12,228 nt of DNA from JAUNST01 sp964452285 (GTDB lineage Bacteria > Patescibacteriota > Microgenomatia > UBA1400 > PJMF01): positions 1 to 12,228 of the forward strand of contig CAYVKW010000032.1 in assembly GCA_964452285.1 (NCBI GenBank), read 5' to 3'. The first letter of the stretch is position 1. The number at the start of each line of letters is the position of its first letter. The notes beneath the pieces are model-generated. The model searched no databases, had not been told where the DNA came from, and saw only the letters and a list, made by a program, of their open reading frames with translations. The position numbers and the translations under genes are program-made. This document shows positions 5,908 through 12,228 of this stretch, piece by piece.

Positions 5908-6411
5908 ATGCTCAGGAAAATTATTGTCAATGATTTCATGCAATGTCACTACATTTATTCTCTTACTCAACCCACTGGTAAAAATTTTCATCCCGATTTT
6001 CAACCTCAACTGACGCCTGAGCAAATGCTTTCTTTGGGTGTTTTTGGTGGTAAATATATGACTGATTGCATTAGCGAATTTCCTTCTTCCTGGTTTATCA
6101 ATGCCAAGCTCTGTCATCAGTTTCACGATCCAGAACTTAATTATTTCGGTGTTCTTTCTGGACAGCCACTCTCCGTTTGGCGTCAAAAAGGCTGGATTTA
6201 TCCAGAAGACCCTCGTGGCTGGTTTCAATGGTATTGTCGTTATTACTATGGTCGGCGCTGTCGCGATGATTTGAGACAAATCCATCGTTGGCGCGCTTTC
6301 GCGCGCCATGCGGCGGCAGTCCAAAAAAACTGTCTCCCTCACAACCTCTCTTGCCGCCGCCGCCAGCGCCAAGCTCTCCTTCAATGGGCATACAATAGTT
6401 TAGAAATTTGA
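5908..6411 (+). CDS. Conserved protein of unnamed family (GWFQWYCR / GRRCRDDLRQI motif)
   Basis: 167 residues from ATG 5908; an ATG at 5938 is the next option. Signature blocks are GVFGGKYMTDCISEFPSSW (about 44-62), NYFGVLSGQPLSVWRQKGWIYPEDPRGWFQWYCRYYYGRRCRDDLRQIHRW (about 78-128) and a C-terminal basic RRRQRQALLQWAY. I recall uncharacterised proteins with the same GWFQWYCRxYxGRR-x-DD-RQI-RW core in plants, fungi, algae and some bacteria, but no function. It is rich in Trp, Tyr, Arg and Cys, which could suit nucleic-acid or metal binding; that is a guess. There is no ribosome site; the TATAAT box just upstream points to a leaderless mRNA. The upstream extension of the frame to 5821 crosses the promoter and is unlikely to be translated. 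The hairpin 6289-6308 lies in the 3' third. The gene converges with the tRNA. Confidence 0.8.
   Translation: MLRKIIVNDFMQCHYIYSLTQPTGKNFHPDFQPQLTPEQMLSLGVFGGKYMTDCISEFPSSWFINAKLCHQFHDPELNYFGVLSGQPLSVWRQKGWIYPEDPRGWFQWYCRYYYGRRCRDDLRQIHRWRAFARHAAAVQKNCLPHNLSCRRRQRQALLQWAYNSLEI
6289..6308. repeat. GC-rich intragenic hairpin, 8 bp perfect
   Basis: TGGCGCGC (6289-6296) pairs with GCGCGCCA (6301-6308) around TTTC. It lies inside the coding region (WRAFARH), about 100 bases before the stop codon. Confidence 0.85.
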
Positions 6412-6431
6412 TCGCTTTTCTATTTTTTTTG

Positions 6432-6504
6432 AGCCTTCATCGGGATTCGGACCCGAGACCTCAGTCTTACCAAGACTGCGCTCTGCCAACTGAGCTATGA
6501 AGGC
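6432..6504 (-). tRNA. tRNA-Thr (anticodon GGT)
   Basis: Read on the minus strand: acceptor GCCTTCA/TGAAGGC, D arm GCTC..GAGC with AGTTGGCA loop, anticodon stem CAGTC/GACTG with loop TTGGTAA (anticodon GGT, decoding ACC/ACT), variable loop AGGTC and T arm TCGGG/CCCGA with loop TCCGAAT. The discriminator base is T. The 3' CCA is not encoded (TCAAAA follows), so it must be added by a tRNA nucleotidyltransferase. All arms pair fully. Confidence 0.97.
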
Positions 6505-6534
6505 ATCAAACTTCTCTTCCTTCTCAGATTCACG

Positions 6535-6543
6535 ATTATAACA
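6535..6543 (-). promoter_or_regulatory. Extended -10 promoter of tRNA-Thr
   Basis: On the minus strand TGTTATAAT (6543-6535) is a full extended -10 element. Transcription would start near 6528, about 24 nt before the mature tRNA. No good -35 box is visible. Confidence 0.6.
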
Positions 6544-6710
6544 TAAAACGGTCCCTATTTTTCCTATTCTTTTGTTTTTCCACTTTGTCCTTCCTTTATC
6601 AATGAAATCACTTATCTTGAGTTAGTAATTTTGAGTTAATAATAAAGCCAGCCTCTCTTTCTTTTCCTTTACACTTATTCTTAATTATTTTTTTTAATAG
6701 AAATCCTTTT

Positions 6711-7847
6711 ATGAAAAAATCCACTCTGAAAAAACCGGTTCTGAAACAATCTTTAGCCTCCAGACCGCCTTCTTCTTCCTCTTCTGATAACACCTTGCTT
6801 AGAGAATTTACTCATGCTAGCGATCAGGTCGGTTCTGTCATTCGTCAGCGTTCCATTTATACCCGTATTTTTGCCATTCTTTTTCTTCTGCTGTCCTTAG
6901 TTGGTTTTTGGTGGCCATTTGCACAAGTTAATACCAGTCTGTCGCTCAACGGTCCTTTTGGCGGTCACCTCGTCGTTCTTCCAGAGAATACTCAAGTCAC
7001 GCAGGTGACCGCCGCCGATTTTCTCGTCGGCAAGCAATTACCAGCGTTCGACCTTTTTGGTCAAACTATTGATAGCTACACCATTGGCAATTATCGCCTT
7101 TACGACCTCCTCAAAAATCCTCTTCAGGATTACGGTTATCTGCAAACCGCTACTCAGCTCATTAGTCCAGAAACCGCTTCTCTTATCAGCAGTCCTCAGC
7201 TACTTAGTACTCTCACTCATTATTTTCCTGATTACGCCACCGATATTCATAACGCTCTTCAGGGTGCTGCTAATATCGTCGGTCAGGCTAGTCAAGTTGT
7301 GACCGCTCTGAATAATATCGTCATCGCTGCTCGTCAAGAATCTTTGATCATCAGTCAATCTATTAGCTTTATCCAATCTGCGCTTCAAGTCGCAAATTTC
7401 ACTACCATTTTCCTTTTTGTCTTGATTATCGGCGCTATTATTGCTCTTTGTTTCCCCAGAGTGAGCAAAGTTTTCTCCCTCATTATCGTTTCCGTCGTCA
7501 CTTTGGTCGTGGCTCTTGCCGCTATCCTAACCACTTATTACGGGCAAGTTCTAGCGCGCTGGAACACCACTTTCGTCGCCTCTCTCAACACTCAATTCCA
7601 GCGCGCCATCACCGATCTCATCAATCAACTGCTTGGCAATGCCGCTTCTCTTTTAAATTGGCTTGGTAGCGATCAGATTAATTACCTTGACTGGCAAATT
7701 CATCTTCATCTCCAAACAGGTGCCATTCTTATGCTTGCCGGTCTCGTCGGCGCTCTCATTCTGATTATTTTTATCCCCGCTCCCGCTTTGTCGCGCCGCC
7801 GCACCCAGAAAAAATCCGTCTCCCTCGCTTCTCACAAAACTCGATAA
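6711..7847 (+). CDS. Four-TM membrane protein with large extracytoplasmic loop, unknown function
   Basis: 378 residues. A basic, Ser-rich N-terminus (1-48) precedes TM1 (about 51-71, IFAILFLLLSLVGFWWPFA). A 155-residue loop follows (72-228) with the repeated Q/S/T/L-rich segment SSPQLLSTLTHYFPDYATDIHNALQGAANIVGQASQVVTALNN. TM2 (229-248) and TM3 (254-276) form a hairpin, and TM4 (about 335-356) is followed by a basic tail SRRRTQKKS. The topology suggests both ends in the cytoplasm and two outside domains. I do not recognise the family. The start at 6711 has no ribosome site; a weak -10-like TAGAAA ends 7 nt upstream. The 3' end overlaps the convergent VanZ-like gene by 16 bases. Two 11-bp inverted repeats (6960-7013, 7554-7606) lie inside. 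Confidence 0.82.
   Translation: MKKSTLKKPVLKQSLASRPPSSSSSDNTLLREFTHASDQVGSVIRQRSIYTRIFAILFLLLSLVGFWWPFAQVNTSLSLNGPFGGHLVVLPENTQVTQVTAADFLVGKQLPAFDLFGQTIDSYTIGNYRLYDLLKNPLQDYGYLQTATQLISPETASLISSPQLLSTLTHYFPDYATDIHNALQGAANIVGQASQVVTALNNIVIAARQESLIISQSISFIQSALQVANFTTIFLFVLIIGAIIALCFPRVSKVFSLIIVSVVTLVVALAAILTTYYGQVLARWNTTFVASLNTQFQRAITDLINQLLGNAASLLNWLGSDQINYLDWQIHLHLQTGAILMLAGLVGALILIIFIPAPALSRRRTQKKSVSLASHKTR
6960..7013. repeat. Intragenic inverted repeat, 11 bp perfect
   Basis: GGCGGTCACCT (6960-6970) is perfectly complementary to AGGTGACCGCC (7003-7013), with 32 nt between. It is inside the four-TM protein gene, near the start of the first outside loop. Confidence 0.9.
7554..7606. repeat. 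Intragenic inverted repeat, 11 bp perfect
   Basis: GCGCGCTGGAA (7554-7564) is perfectly complementary to TTCCAGCGCGC (7596-7606), with 31 nt between, in the coding region for LARWNTTF...TQFQRAI. Confidence 0.9.
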
Positions 7848-8224
7848 CTCCACAGCATCGCTGTCACTGCTCCCAAGGTATCAAAACCAACATCACGCAG
7901 AGTTGCCGTTCTGCCTGGGACCATGCTTTGGTGATATTCGTCCATACCTGCGTATATCACTGTGAACACGAGCGCCCAGAGCCATTTTAGGCGAATTTTT
8001 TTGCCCCCTTCCTTTTCATAATGTTCCAAAAAAATTCGCCACCAGATATACAGCATTCCAAAAACGAACATATGCGCCCCTTTTTTGAAAATAAAATCAC
8101 CCAAAAATACCTGTGGACCGGGTAAAATACTTTGCGCCGACAGGGCAAATATCACTGCCATCCAGCCCAGCGGCAATAATAGCCATCTCCATTTTTTAAT
8201 AATCGACCATTGCTTCTGCTTCAT
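7832..8224 (-). CDS. VanZ-like membrane protein
   Basis: 130 residues with about four hydrophobic segments (13-31, 44-66, 81-94, 112-127). The family is recognised from the order: F-A-L-S-A-Q-S near the end of TM1, FKKGAHMFVFGMLYI (His 51, in place of the usual K-x-x-H-x-x-x-Y/F-x-x-L), then YAGMDEYHQSMVPGRTATLRDVGFDTLGA (91-119), which is the VanZ D-E-x-x-Q...PGR...D-x-x-x-D-x-x-G core. The namesake contributes to teicoplanin resistance; most family members have no known role. The ATG at 8224 lies inside the 3' end of the LTD gene (29-base overlap), with an AGGAA 13 nt upstream, so translation is probably coupled. The 3' end overlaps the convergent four-TM gene by 16 bases. A 14-bp inverted repeat (7990-8040) sits in the middle. 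Confidence 0.9.
   Translation of the reverse strand: MKQKQWSIIKKWRWLLLPLGWMAVIFALSAQSILPGPQVFLGDFIFKKGAHMFVFGMLYIWWRIFLEHYEKEGGKKIRLKWLWALVFTVIYAGMDEYHQSMVPGRTATLRDVGFDTLGAVTAMLWSYRVL
7990..8040. repeat. Intragenic inverted repeat, 14 bp perfect
   Basis: The 14 bases at 7990-8003 (GGCGAA, seven T, G) are perfectly complementary to 8027-8040 (C, seven A, TTCGCC), with a 23-nt C/T-rich loop. It lies in the VanZ-like gene, encoding RIFLEHYEKEGGKKIRL between two membrane segments. Confidence 0.92.
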
Positions 8225-9365
8225 TTTTATTTTTTTCCTGCCACAGTTTATATCCTGTCCATGTCACTATTAGTGCTCCTAGTATTATAACCGCCCAGCC
8301 GCTGATTAGTAAACCTGCTTCTCCCGCTGTCAAGCTTCTTTCTCCCTCTCTTATTGCCTCTCTTATTATTCCACTCCCACTCCCTTCTTTCCCTTCTCTT
8401 ATTCCTCCTCCTTCCTCATTTTTTGCCGCATCATACGTATATTTTGGCACCCGAAAGCCATGTCCTTCTCGCCAGTTTGTCACCTCCTCATTTTTCACTG
8501 TCTCATTTTTGTTGCTTGTCTCATCCCTCTCTTCTTTTTCCTCTGTTGTTTTTGCCGTCGTCGTCATTACTTTTTCCGTCCATACGCCATTATTTAGACT
8601 CAATGTCACTCCTTTATTATTGCAAGCATCATAAGTAATTTCTGTCACCGTTTCTCCCGCTGGATCCAGTAGCAGCATCGTCCCGCCACTGTTTGGTGCC
8701 ACTCCGCTAGTAAATTCTATTTTTGCACTCGCTCCCGCATTTAGAGTCACATCTCCCATATTTCTGCTCACACTACTCAAGTTATTTTTCAATTTGAAGC
8801 CTAATAAATTTACCGCCCTTGTTCCTTGATTTTGCAGTCTTAGCCATTCTTTTTCACCGCTATTCGGGCAAGGATAAAATTCCAATGCCGTTAAATTATA
8901 TTCATAAATTTCCTCTTCATTCTCTTTTGCTATCACTGTCGCTTCATTTCCATTTGCTTGCTCCGTTCCCGTTTCCGCATTACTTACTCCCGGGCTTACT
9001 TTTCCCAGTACTGCCCATTCTCCCATCCCGTCCACTTTTCGTCCATAACTTTTTTTACTTAAGCTCGGATAAGTCACGCTGTCTTCTAGTCCTCCCGTGG
9101 GTGTATATAAATAAATTGTGTCACCAGTATTATTCAGGCTCACTTTGGTCGTTTCTACTACCAGAAATCCGCCTGCCTTTATTTTTCCCTCCATGCTCGC
9201 TTCCGCCGTTCCACTTTTCCATATCTCCTCGCTTCCGCCGCTCGCATCACCGATTTCCCAACCCCGTATTTCCACCACGCTCGTGGTTGGATTATAGATT
9301 TCCAACCACTCGCGCCCACCGTTTTCCGGACTCGGATAAATTTCATTCAATTTCAAACTTGACAT
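8196..9365 (-). CDS. Protein with two lamin tail domains (LTD) and C-terminal membrane anchor
   Basis: 389 residues. LTD 1 covers about 4-130 (LKLNEIYPSPENGGREWLEIYNPT, GWEIGDASGG, then KAGGFLVVE...LNNTGDTIYLY and the closing SPGVSN). LTD 2 covers about 155-262 (LTALEFYPCPNSGEKEWLRLQNQG, LLGFKL). A charged Glu/Lys/Thr-rich linker (270-345), with IREG-type repeats, leads to one TM segment (about 351-370) and a charged tail. In bacteria LTDs are found in surface proteins and secreted nucleases; here no nuclease motif is seen, so a cell-surface binding role is likely. Oddly there is no signal peptide: the frame is closed by TAA 12 bases before the ATG. AAAGG lies 4 nt before the ATG. First gene of an operon with the VanZ-like gene; a Pho-box-like promoter lies upstream. 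Confidence 0.87.
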   Translation of the reverse strand: MSSLKLNEIYPSPENGGREWLEIYNPTTSVVEIRGWEIGDASGGSEEIWKSGTAEASMEGKIKAGGFLVVETTKVSLNNTGDTIYLYTPTGGLEDSVTYPSLSKKSYGRKVDGMGEWAVLGKVSPGVSNAETGTEQANGNEATVIAKENEEEIYEYNLTALEFYPCPNSGEKEWLRLQNQGTRAVNLLGFKLKNNLSSVSRNMGDVTLNAGASAKIEFTSGVAPNSGGTMLLLDPAGETVTEITYDACNNKGVTLSLNNGVWTEKVMTTTAKTTEEKEERDETSNKNETVKNEEVTNWREGHGFRVPKYTYDAAKNEEGGGIREGKEGSGSGIIREAIREGERSLTAGEAGLLISGWAVIILGALIVTWTGYKLWQEKNKNEAEAMVDY

Positions 9366-9422
9366 CTCACCTTTCAGTTACAATTATTAAAAATCATAAA
9401 ATGATTTCTTCTCCCTTCTCTC

Positions 9423-9455
9423 ATTATCTTCGCAATTATGACAAGTTTATGACAA
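9423..9455 (-). promoter_or_regulatory. Pho-box-like promoter of the LTD-VanZ operon
   Basis: On the minus strand TTGTCATAAACTTGTCAT (9455-9438) consists of two TTGTCAT repeats separated by 4 bases, an 11-bp period. A -10 box GATAAT (9428-9423) follows after 9 bases. The classical PhoB box is two CTGTCAT repeats with the same 4-base spacing, replacing the -35 element about 10 bp before the -10. The predicted start near 9416 leaves a 50-nt leader. Binding by a PhoB-type (or another OmpR-family) regulator is inference. Confidence 0.6.
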
Positions 9456-9463
9456 TTTCCTTC

Positions 9464-9492
9464 TTGCACTTTTGCACTTTTTATGCTACACT
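9464..9492 (+). promoter_or_regulatory. Possible plus-strand promoter toward the secreted Gly-rich/FISUMP gene
   Basis: TTGCAC (9464-9469), a 17-bp spacer ending in TGC, and TACACT (9487-9492), an extended -10. Predicted start near 9499, which would place the whole (AC)18 tract in a long leader. The Pho-box-like repeats end 8 bp upstream of this -35, so one regulator could affect both directions. Confidence 0.45.
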
Positions 9493-9627
9493 TTTCTTGG
9501 ATTTTAGTTAGTAGCATCAATGTTAATATTAATAAATAAGCACGAAAAACAAGAAAAAAAACCAAAAAACATGATTTTTTCTCTCTCTATCAATTCTCAA
9601 AATTCCTTAATAAATAGTAAAAGTCGC

Positions 9628-9694
<67 letters not shown>

Positions 9695-9733
9695 TTCTTT
9701 CGCTTTATTCCTGATTGCCTTGGGAAATTTAGT

Positions 9734-11971
9734 ATGTCAGTAAAATCACGCTGGCAAATTTTCTCACCAGCGAAAGTGGTAGCTTTAGCGTTGGTATTCT
9801 TCATTACTTCCTCCTTACCCACTTTCGCCACCGACTTCTCATATACCGGCAGTGTTCAAACCTTTACTGCTCCTGGAGTTGGAGTCTATCAGCTCGAAGT
9901 CTGGGGAGCACAGGGTGGTACATTAAGTAGTAAGATTGGTGGTGCTGGTGGTTACTCTATCGGTAATGTGAGATTAAATACTGGTGATGTTTTATCTATT
10001 TACGTTGGTGGACAAGGATCTATTGGTACCGCTGGCTACAACGGCGGCGGTGGAGCTGGCAGTAGCGGTGCTGGCGGTGGCGGCGCTACTGATATCAGGC
10101 TCAACGGTACCACTCTTTCTCATCGTCTGATTGTTGCTGGCGGTGGTGGTGGTGCTGGTCAAGATTCTTGTGCTACCGCCGGTTTTGGTGGCGGTACAGC
10201 AGGTGGTGGCGCTGCTTCTCAAGGTAGTTGTGGGACCCAAGGCGGTGGTGGTAGTCAAACCGCTGGTGGTGCTGGTGGTATCTATAGTGGAACCACTGGC
10301 GCCACTGGTACTTTTGGCGTTGGTGCCACCGCTGCCGATGGTAGTTATGATGGCGGCGGTGGCGGTGGTGGTTGGTATGGTGGTGGCGCTGGTGCCTCAG
10401 CTGGCTGGTCAAATGGCGCCGGTGGCGGTTCTGGTTATGTCTACACCGCCAGCACCGCTGTCAATTACCCCAATTGTCAATTAAGTACTAGTTATTATCT
10501 CACTTCTGCTTCTACCATCGCTGGCGATAGTAGCTTTCCTGCTCCCGCTGGTGGGACTGAAACAGGTCATACTGGTAATGGCTTTGCCAAGATTACATTT
10601 TTAGATTCCACCCCTCCCTCAGGTGGCTCCATTTCATATTCCACTGGTCCCATTACCAAATCCAATCAAACATTTAATATTACTGTTAATGATGGCACAG
10701 ATAGTGAAAGTGGTATTGATACTTCTTCTCGTCAACTCTTAATATCTAGAGCCTTACTGACTAAAGGTACCTGTGGTACCTTTAGTTCTTTCTCTCCAGT
10801 CTCATATACTGGTACCTATCCCAATATCACCACCTCAGGCTTCACGGTTGATAGCTGTTACAAATTCTCTTGGTCTGTCTCTGATATTGCTGGTAATACT
10901 ACTACCTACACTGCAGACACTATTGTCACTACCTCTTCCAATACCATCTCTTTATCTCAAGCCCCTCTTGGCACAGTCATTAGAATTAACAACCTCCTTT
11001 TTACCAAAGTTAATAACAGTGGTTTACTTCTAGCTTTACAAGTTTATCCTCGTCTTCTTGCTACTACTGGCAGCTGTAATACTCCTCTCTATGATCTGGG
11101 CCCTCAAACTCTCGCCAGTGGTGCTACTCACGCCACTTATTCCAATAACACTGCTTCCATAGCAGGCACACATACTGTCACTGTTACTGCCAATCCCACT
11201 TATGCCTTCTCCGATGGCACCACCTCCAAAACTCTTTCTTGTCTTATCAGTCCTGCACCTACTCTTCAAGCCTTCACCACTGCCGATTGTACAGCCTTAC
11301 CTACTTGCGCTATTGACAATTGCCCTGCTGGTGCCACCACCACCCTCACTGACTCTCGTGACAGTAAAACTTACCGCATTCGCAAATTTGCCGACGGTCA
11401 TTGCTGGATGATTGACAATCTTCGCTATGGTGGCTCCACCGATGCCTGTGCTGGTAAAACCTCCTTCTCTGGCAATGGTTCAGCTACTCCCACCAATACC
11501 TTTGGTACTGGTACTTATGGCGACTGCCGTGATTCTGGTAACACCTCCTATGGTTATTATTACAACTGGCAAGCTGCCATGCAACACTCCACTGCTTATT
11601 ACAATTCTTCCTATACCGGTCCCGTCATTGCCACCGGCATCTGTCCTACTGGCTGGCATGTACCCACTAGCATGGATTATCGCTATCTCGACGTTGCCCT
11701 TGGTGGTTACGGCGGCTACTCCACTACCAGTATGACCGTCAATCCTGTCGCCAATTGGCTCTCTGCTTCATATTTCAACGGTCTCCTTTCAGGCTGCTGC
11801 AATACCACTGGTAGTCTCGACGATCAGGGTACAAGCGGTAGCTATTGGTCTGGTACTCAGGGCAGTGCCGACGGCGCTTACGATCTCTACTTCGACTCTG
11901 CCAATGTCAACCCTGGAGTCTACAACAGCGATCGTGGCAACGGGCTTGCCGTTCGTTGTATTAAGGATTAG
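9734..11971 (+). CDS. Secreted glycine-rich / FISUMP-domain surface protein
   Basis: 745 residues. The N-terminus has a signal peptide (basic 1-14, hydrophobic 15-27, probable cleavage after TFA at 32). Residues about 36-290 form a glycine-rich domain starting FSYTGSVQTFTAPGVGVYQLEVWGAQGG, the pattern of the ALK-type glycine-rich fold, with many GGGG runs. Residues about 293-400 look like an Ig-type repeat (PPSGGSISYSTGPITKSNQTFNITVND...SDIAGNTTTYTADT). Residues about 515-745 are a FISUMP domain (Fibrobacter succinogenes major paralogous domain): DSKTYRIRKFADGHCWMIDNLRYG (about 544-567), YGYYYNWQAAM, GICPTGWHVPTSMDYRYLD, GSYWSGTQ and the closing NGLAVRCIKD. Cysteines occur in pairs, suggesting disulfides. 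Function is probably adhesion or surface display. There is no ribosome site. No anchor is seen at the C-terminus. Codons are C/T-ending biased. A 12-bp hairpin (10760-10786) lies inside. Confidence 0.92.
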   Translation: MSVKSRWQIFSPAKVVALALVFFITSSLPTFATDFSYTGSVQTFTAPGVGVYQLEVWGAQGGTLSSKIGGAGGYSIGNVRLNTGDVLSIYVGGQGSIGTAGYNGGGGAGSSGAGGGGATDIRLNGTTLSHRLIVAGGGGGAGQDSCATAGFGGGTAGGGAASQGSCGTQGGGGSQTAGGAGGIYSGTTGATGTFGVGATAADGSYDGGGGGGGWYGGGAGASAGWSNGAGGGSGYVYTASTAVNYPNCQLSTSYYLTSASTIAGDSSFPAPAGGTETGHTGNGFAKITFLDSTPPSGGSISYSTGPITKSNQTFNITVNDGTDSESGIDTSSRQLLISRALLTKGTCGTFSSFSPVSYTGTYPNITTSGFTVDSCYKFSWSVSDIAGNTTTYTADTIVTTSSNTISLSQAPLGTVIRINNLLFTKVNNSGLLLALQVYPRLLATTGSCNTPLYDLGPQTLASGATHATYSNNTASIAGTHTVTVTANPTYAFSDGTTSKTLSCLISPAPTLQAFTTADCTALPTCAIDNCPAGATTTLTDSRDSKTYRIRKFADGHCWMIDNLRYGGSTDACAGKTSFSGNGSATPTNTFGTGTYGDCRDSGNTSYGYYYNWQAAMQHSTAYYNSSYTGPVIATGICPTGWHVPTSMDYRYLDVALGGYGGYSTTSMTVNPVANWLSASYFNGLLSGCCNTTGSLDDQGTSGSYWSGTQGSADGAYDLYFDSANVNPGVYNSDRGNGLAVRCIKD
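10760..10786. repeat. Intragenic hairpin, 12 bp perfect
   Basis: ACTAAAGGTACC (10760-10771) pairs perfectly with GGTACCTTTAGT (10775-10786) around a 3-nt loop TGT. It encodes TKGTCGTFS in the middle of the Gly-rich/FISUMP gene. No T run follows. Confidence 0.95.
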
Positions 11972-11975
11972 CTCG

Positions 11976-12027
11976 TTGCTCTTTTTGCTCTTTTTGCTCT
12001 CTTCTCGGCGCGCCTCTGCGCGCGCCG
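11976..12027. repeat. 9-bp tandem repeats and GC-rich hairpin after the FISUMP gene
   Basis: TTGCTCTTT is repeated at 11976 and 11985, with a third copy ending in CT instead of TT at 11994. Immediately after it, CGGCGCGC (12006-12013) pairs with GCGCGCCG (12020-12027) with a 6-nt loop. The hairpin is not followed by T residues, so it is not a standard intrinsic terminator, although the position would fit transcription ending. Confidence 0.8.
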
Positions 12028-12228
12028 CCCGCGCCCTCTGGCTTTAGAGCATTATTGATAGAGTAGGGAAGTTTGTTCTTTAACATTAGCACTTGTAAAT
12101 ATGCTTGCAGCGGTTAGGTGTTGGTGATAATCAACCTTAGCTCGCTCTTATCTAATCCCCTCGCTCCGCTCGTATTTTCGTCATTGCCAGCGTCAGTATT
12201 TAGTTTGTCCCTCCGCTTCTATTAACCA
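12028..12228. other. Right-hand end without recognisable gene
   Basis: I see no gene, RNA or clear promoter. A weak promoter-like TTGTTC-17-TAAATA begins near 12073 but has nothing recognisable downstream in the window. Confidence 0.5.

Noticed and set aside
5839..6384. Minus-strand 181-codon frame opposite the gene at 5908
   Set aside because: The plus-strand frame carries the conserved GWFQWYCR core; the antisense frame has none.
8819..9511. 230-codon plus-strand frame opposite the LTD gene
   Set aside because: Ser/Leu/Phe/His-rich composition is what the antisense of an LTD/E-K-rich coding sequence gives; it has no recognisable domain and crosses the promoter.
9374..9565. Small minus-strand frame starting MVFFLVFRAYLLILTLMLLT, as the missing signal peptide of the LTD protein or a small membrane protein
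   Set aside because: It is in another frame, ends before the LTD start, overlaps the Pho-box-like promoter and shows no ribosome site. Hydrophobicity comes from A/T-rich DNA.
10000..10480. Repeated GGTGGC sequence as a mobile or CRISPR-type repeat
   Set aside because: It is explained by glycine codons of the Gly-rich domain; there are no spacers or regular repeat units.
12006..12027. Hairpin after the FISUMP gene as an intrinsic terminator
   Set aside because: It is followed by CCCGCGCCC, not by T residues, on either strand.

Overview
The window looks like part of a small bacterial genome with moderately AT-rich DNA, standard genetic code and a mix of two translation-start styles: some genes have a textbook AAAGGAGG ribosome site, others have a -10 box placed so close to the ATG that the mRNA would be leaderless. 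The gene content (DUF3160 and Memo-like proteins, lamin-tail-domain surface protein, VanZ-like protein, a glycine-rich plus FISUMP secreted protein, many small orphans, a tRNA without encoded CCA) suggests a Candidate Phyla Radiation / Patescibacteria-type genome. That assignment is an inference; no taxonomic marker gene is present.

Layout: Positions 1-1382 (minus strand) hold a two-gene operon under a near-consensus promoter at 1456-1484: a two-TM coiled-coil-like protein and then a lipoprotein with a solute-binding-like domain that runs off the left edge. Positions 1500-4490 (minus) hold a DUF3160 membrane-anchored protein followed, in the same frame and separated by a single TGA, by a Memo-family protein with no ordinary start codon. 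A small DUF1653 protein (4624-4854, minus) lies upstream. Positions 4970-5663 are a self-contained plus-strand unit: strong promoter, about 143-nt structured leader, orphan 156-aa gene, strong intrinsic terminator. Then come an unnamed conserved protein (5908-6411, plus, probably leaderless), tRNA-Thr(GGT) on the minus strand, and a four-TM membrane protein (6711-7847, plus). Its 3' end overlaps a convergent VanZ-like gene, the second gene of an LTD-VanZ operon (minus, 7832-9365).

The 368-base divergent intergenic region 9366-9733 is the most regulatory-looking stretch. It holds a close match to a Pho box driving the LTD-VanZ operon, a plus-strand promoter, and an (AC)18 microsatellite inserted into a second candidate promoter of the downstream gene. 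That gene (9734-11971) encodes a secreted protein with a glycine-rich domain and a C-terminal FISUMP domain. After it there are short tandem repeats, a GC-rich hairpin and no recognisable gene.

The most unusual global signal is a clear excess of perfect or near-perfect inverted repeats with unrelated arm sequences, nearly all inside protein-coding sequence (arms of 18, 14, 12, 11, 11, 10 and 10 bp, plus a 13-bp arm with one G.T pair). They are not terminators and not copies of one repeat family. Part of the lower-case text was scanned by eye, so the list is not exhaustive.
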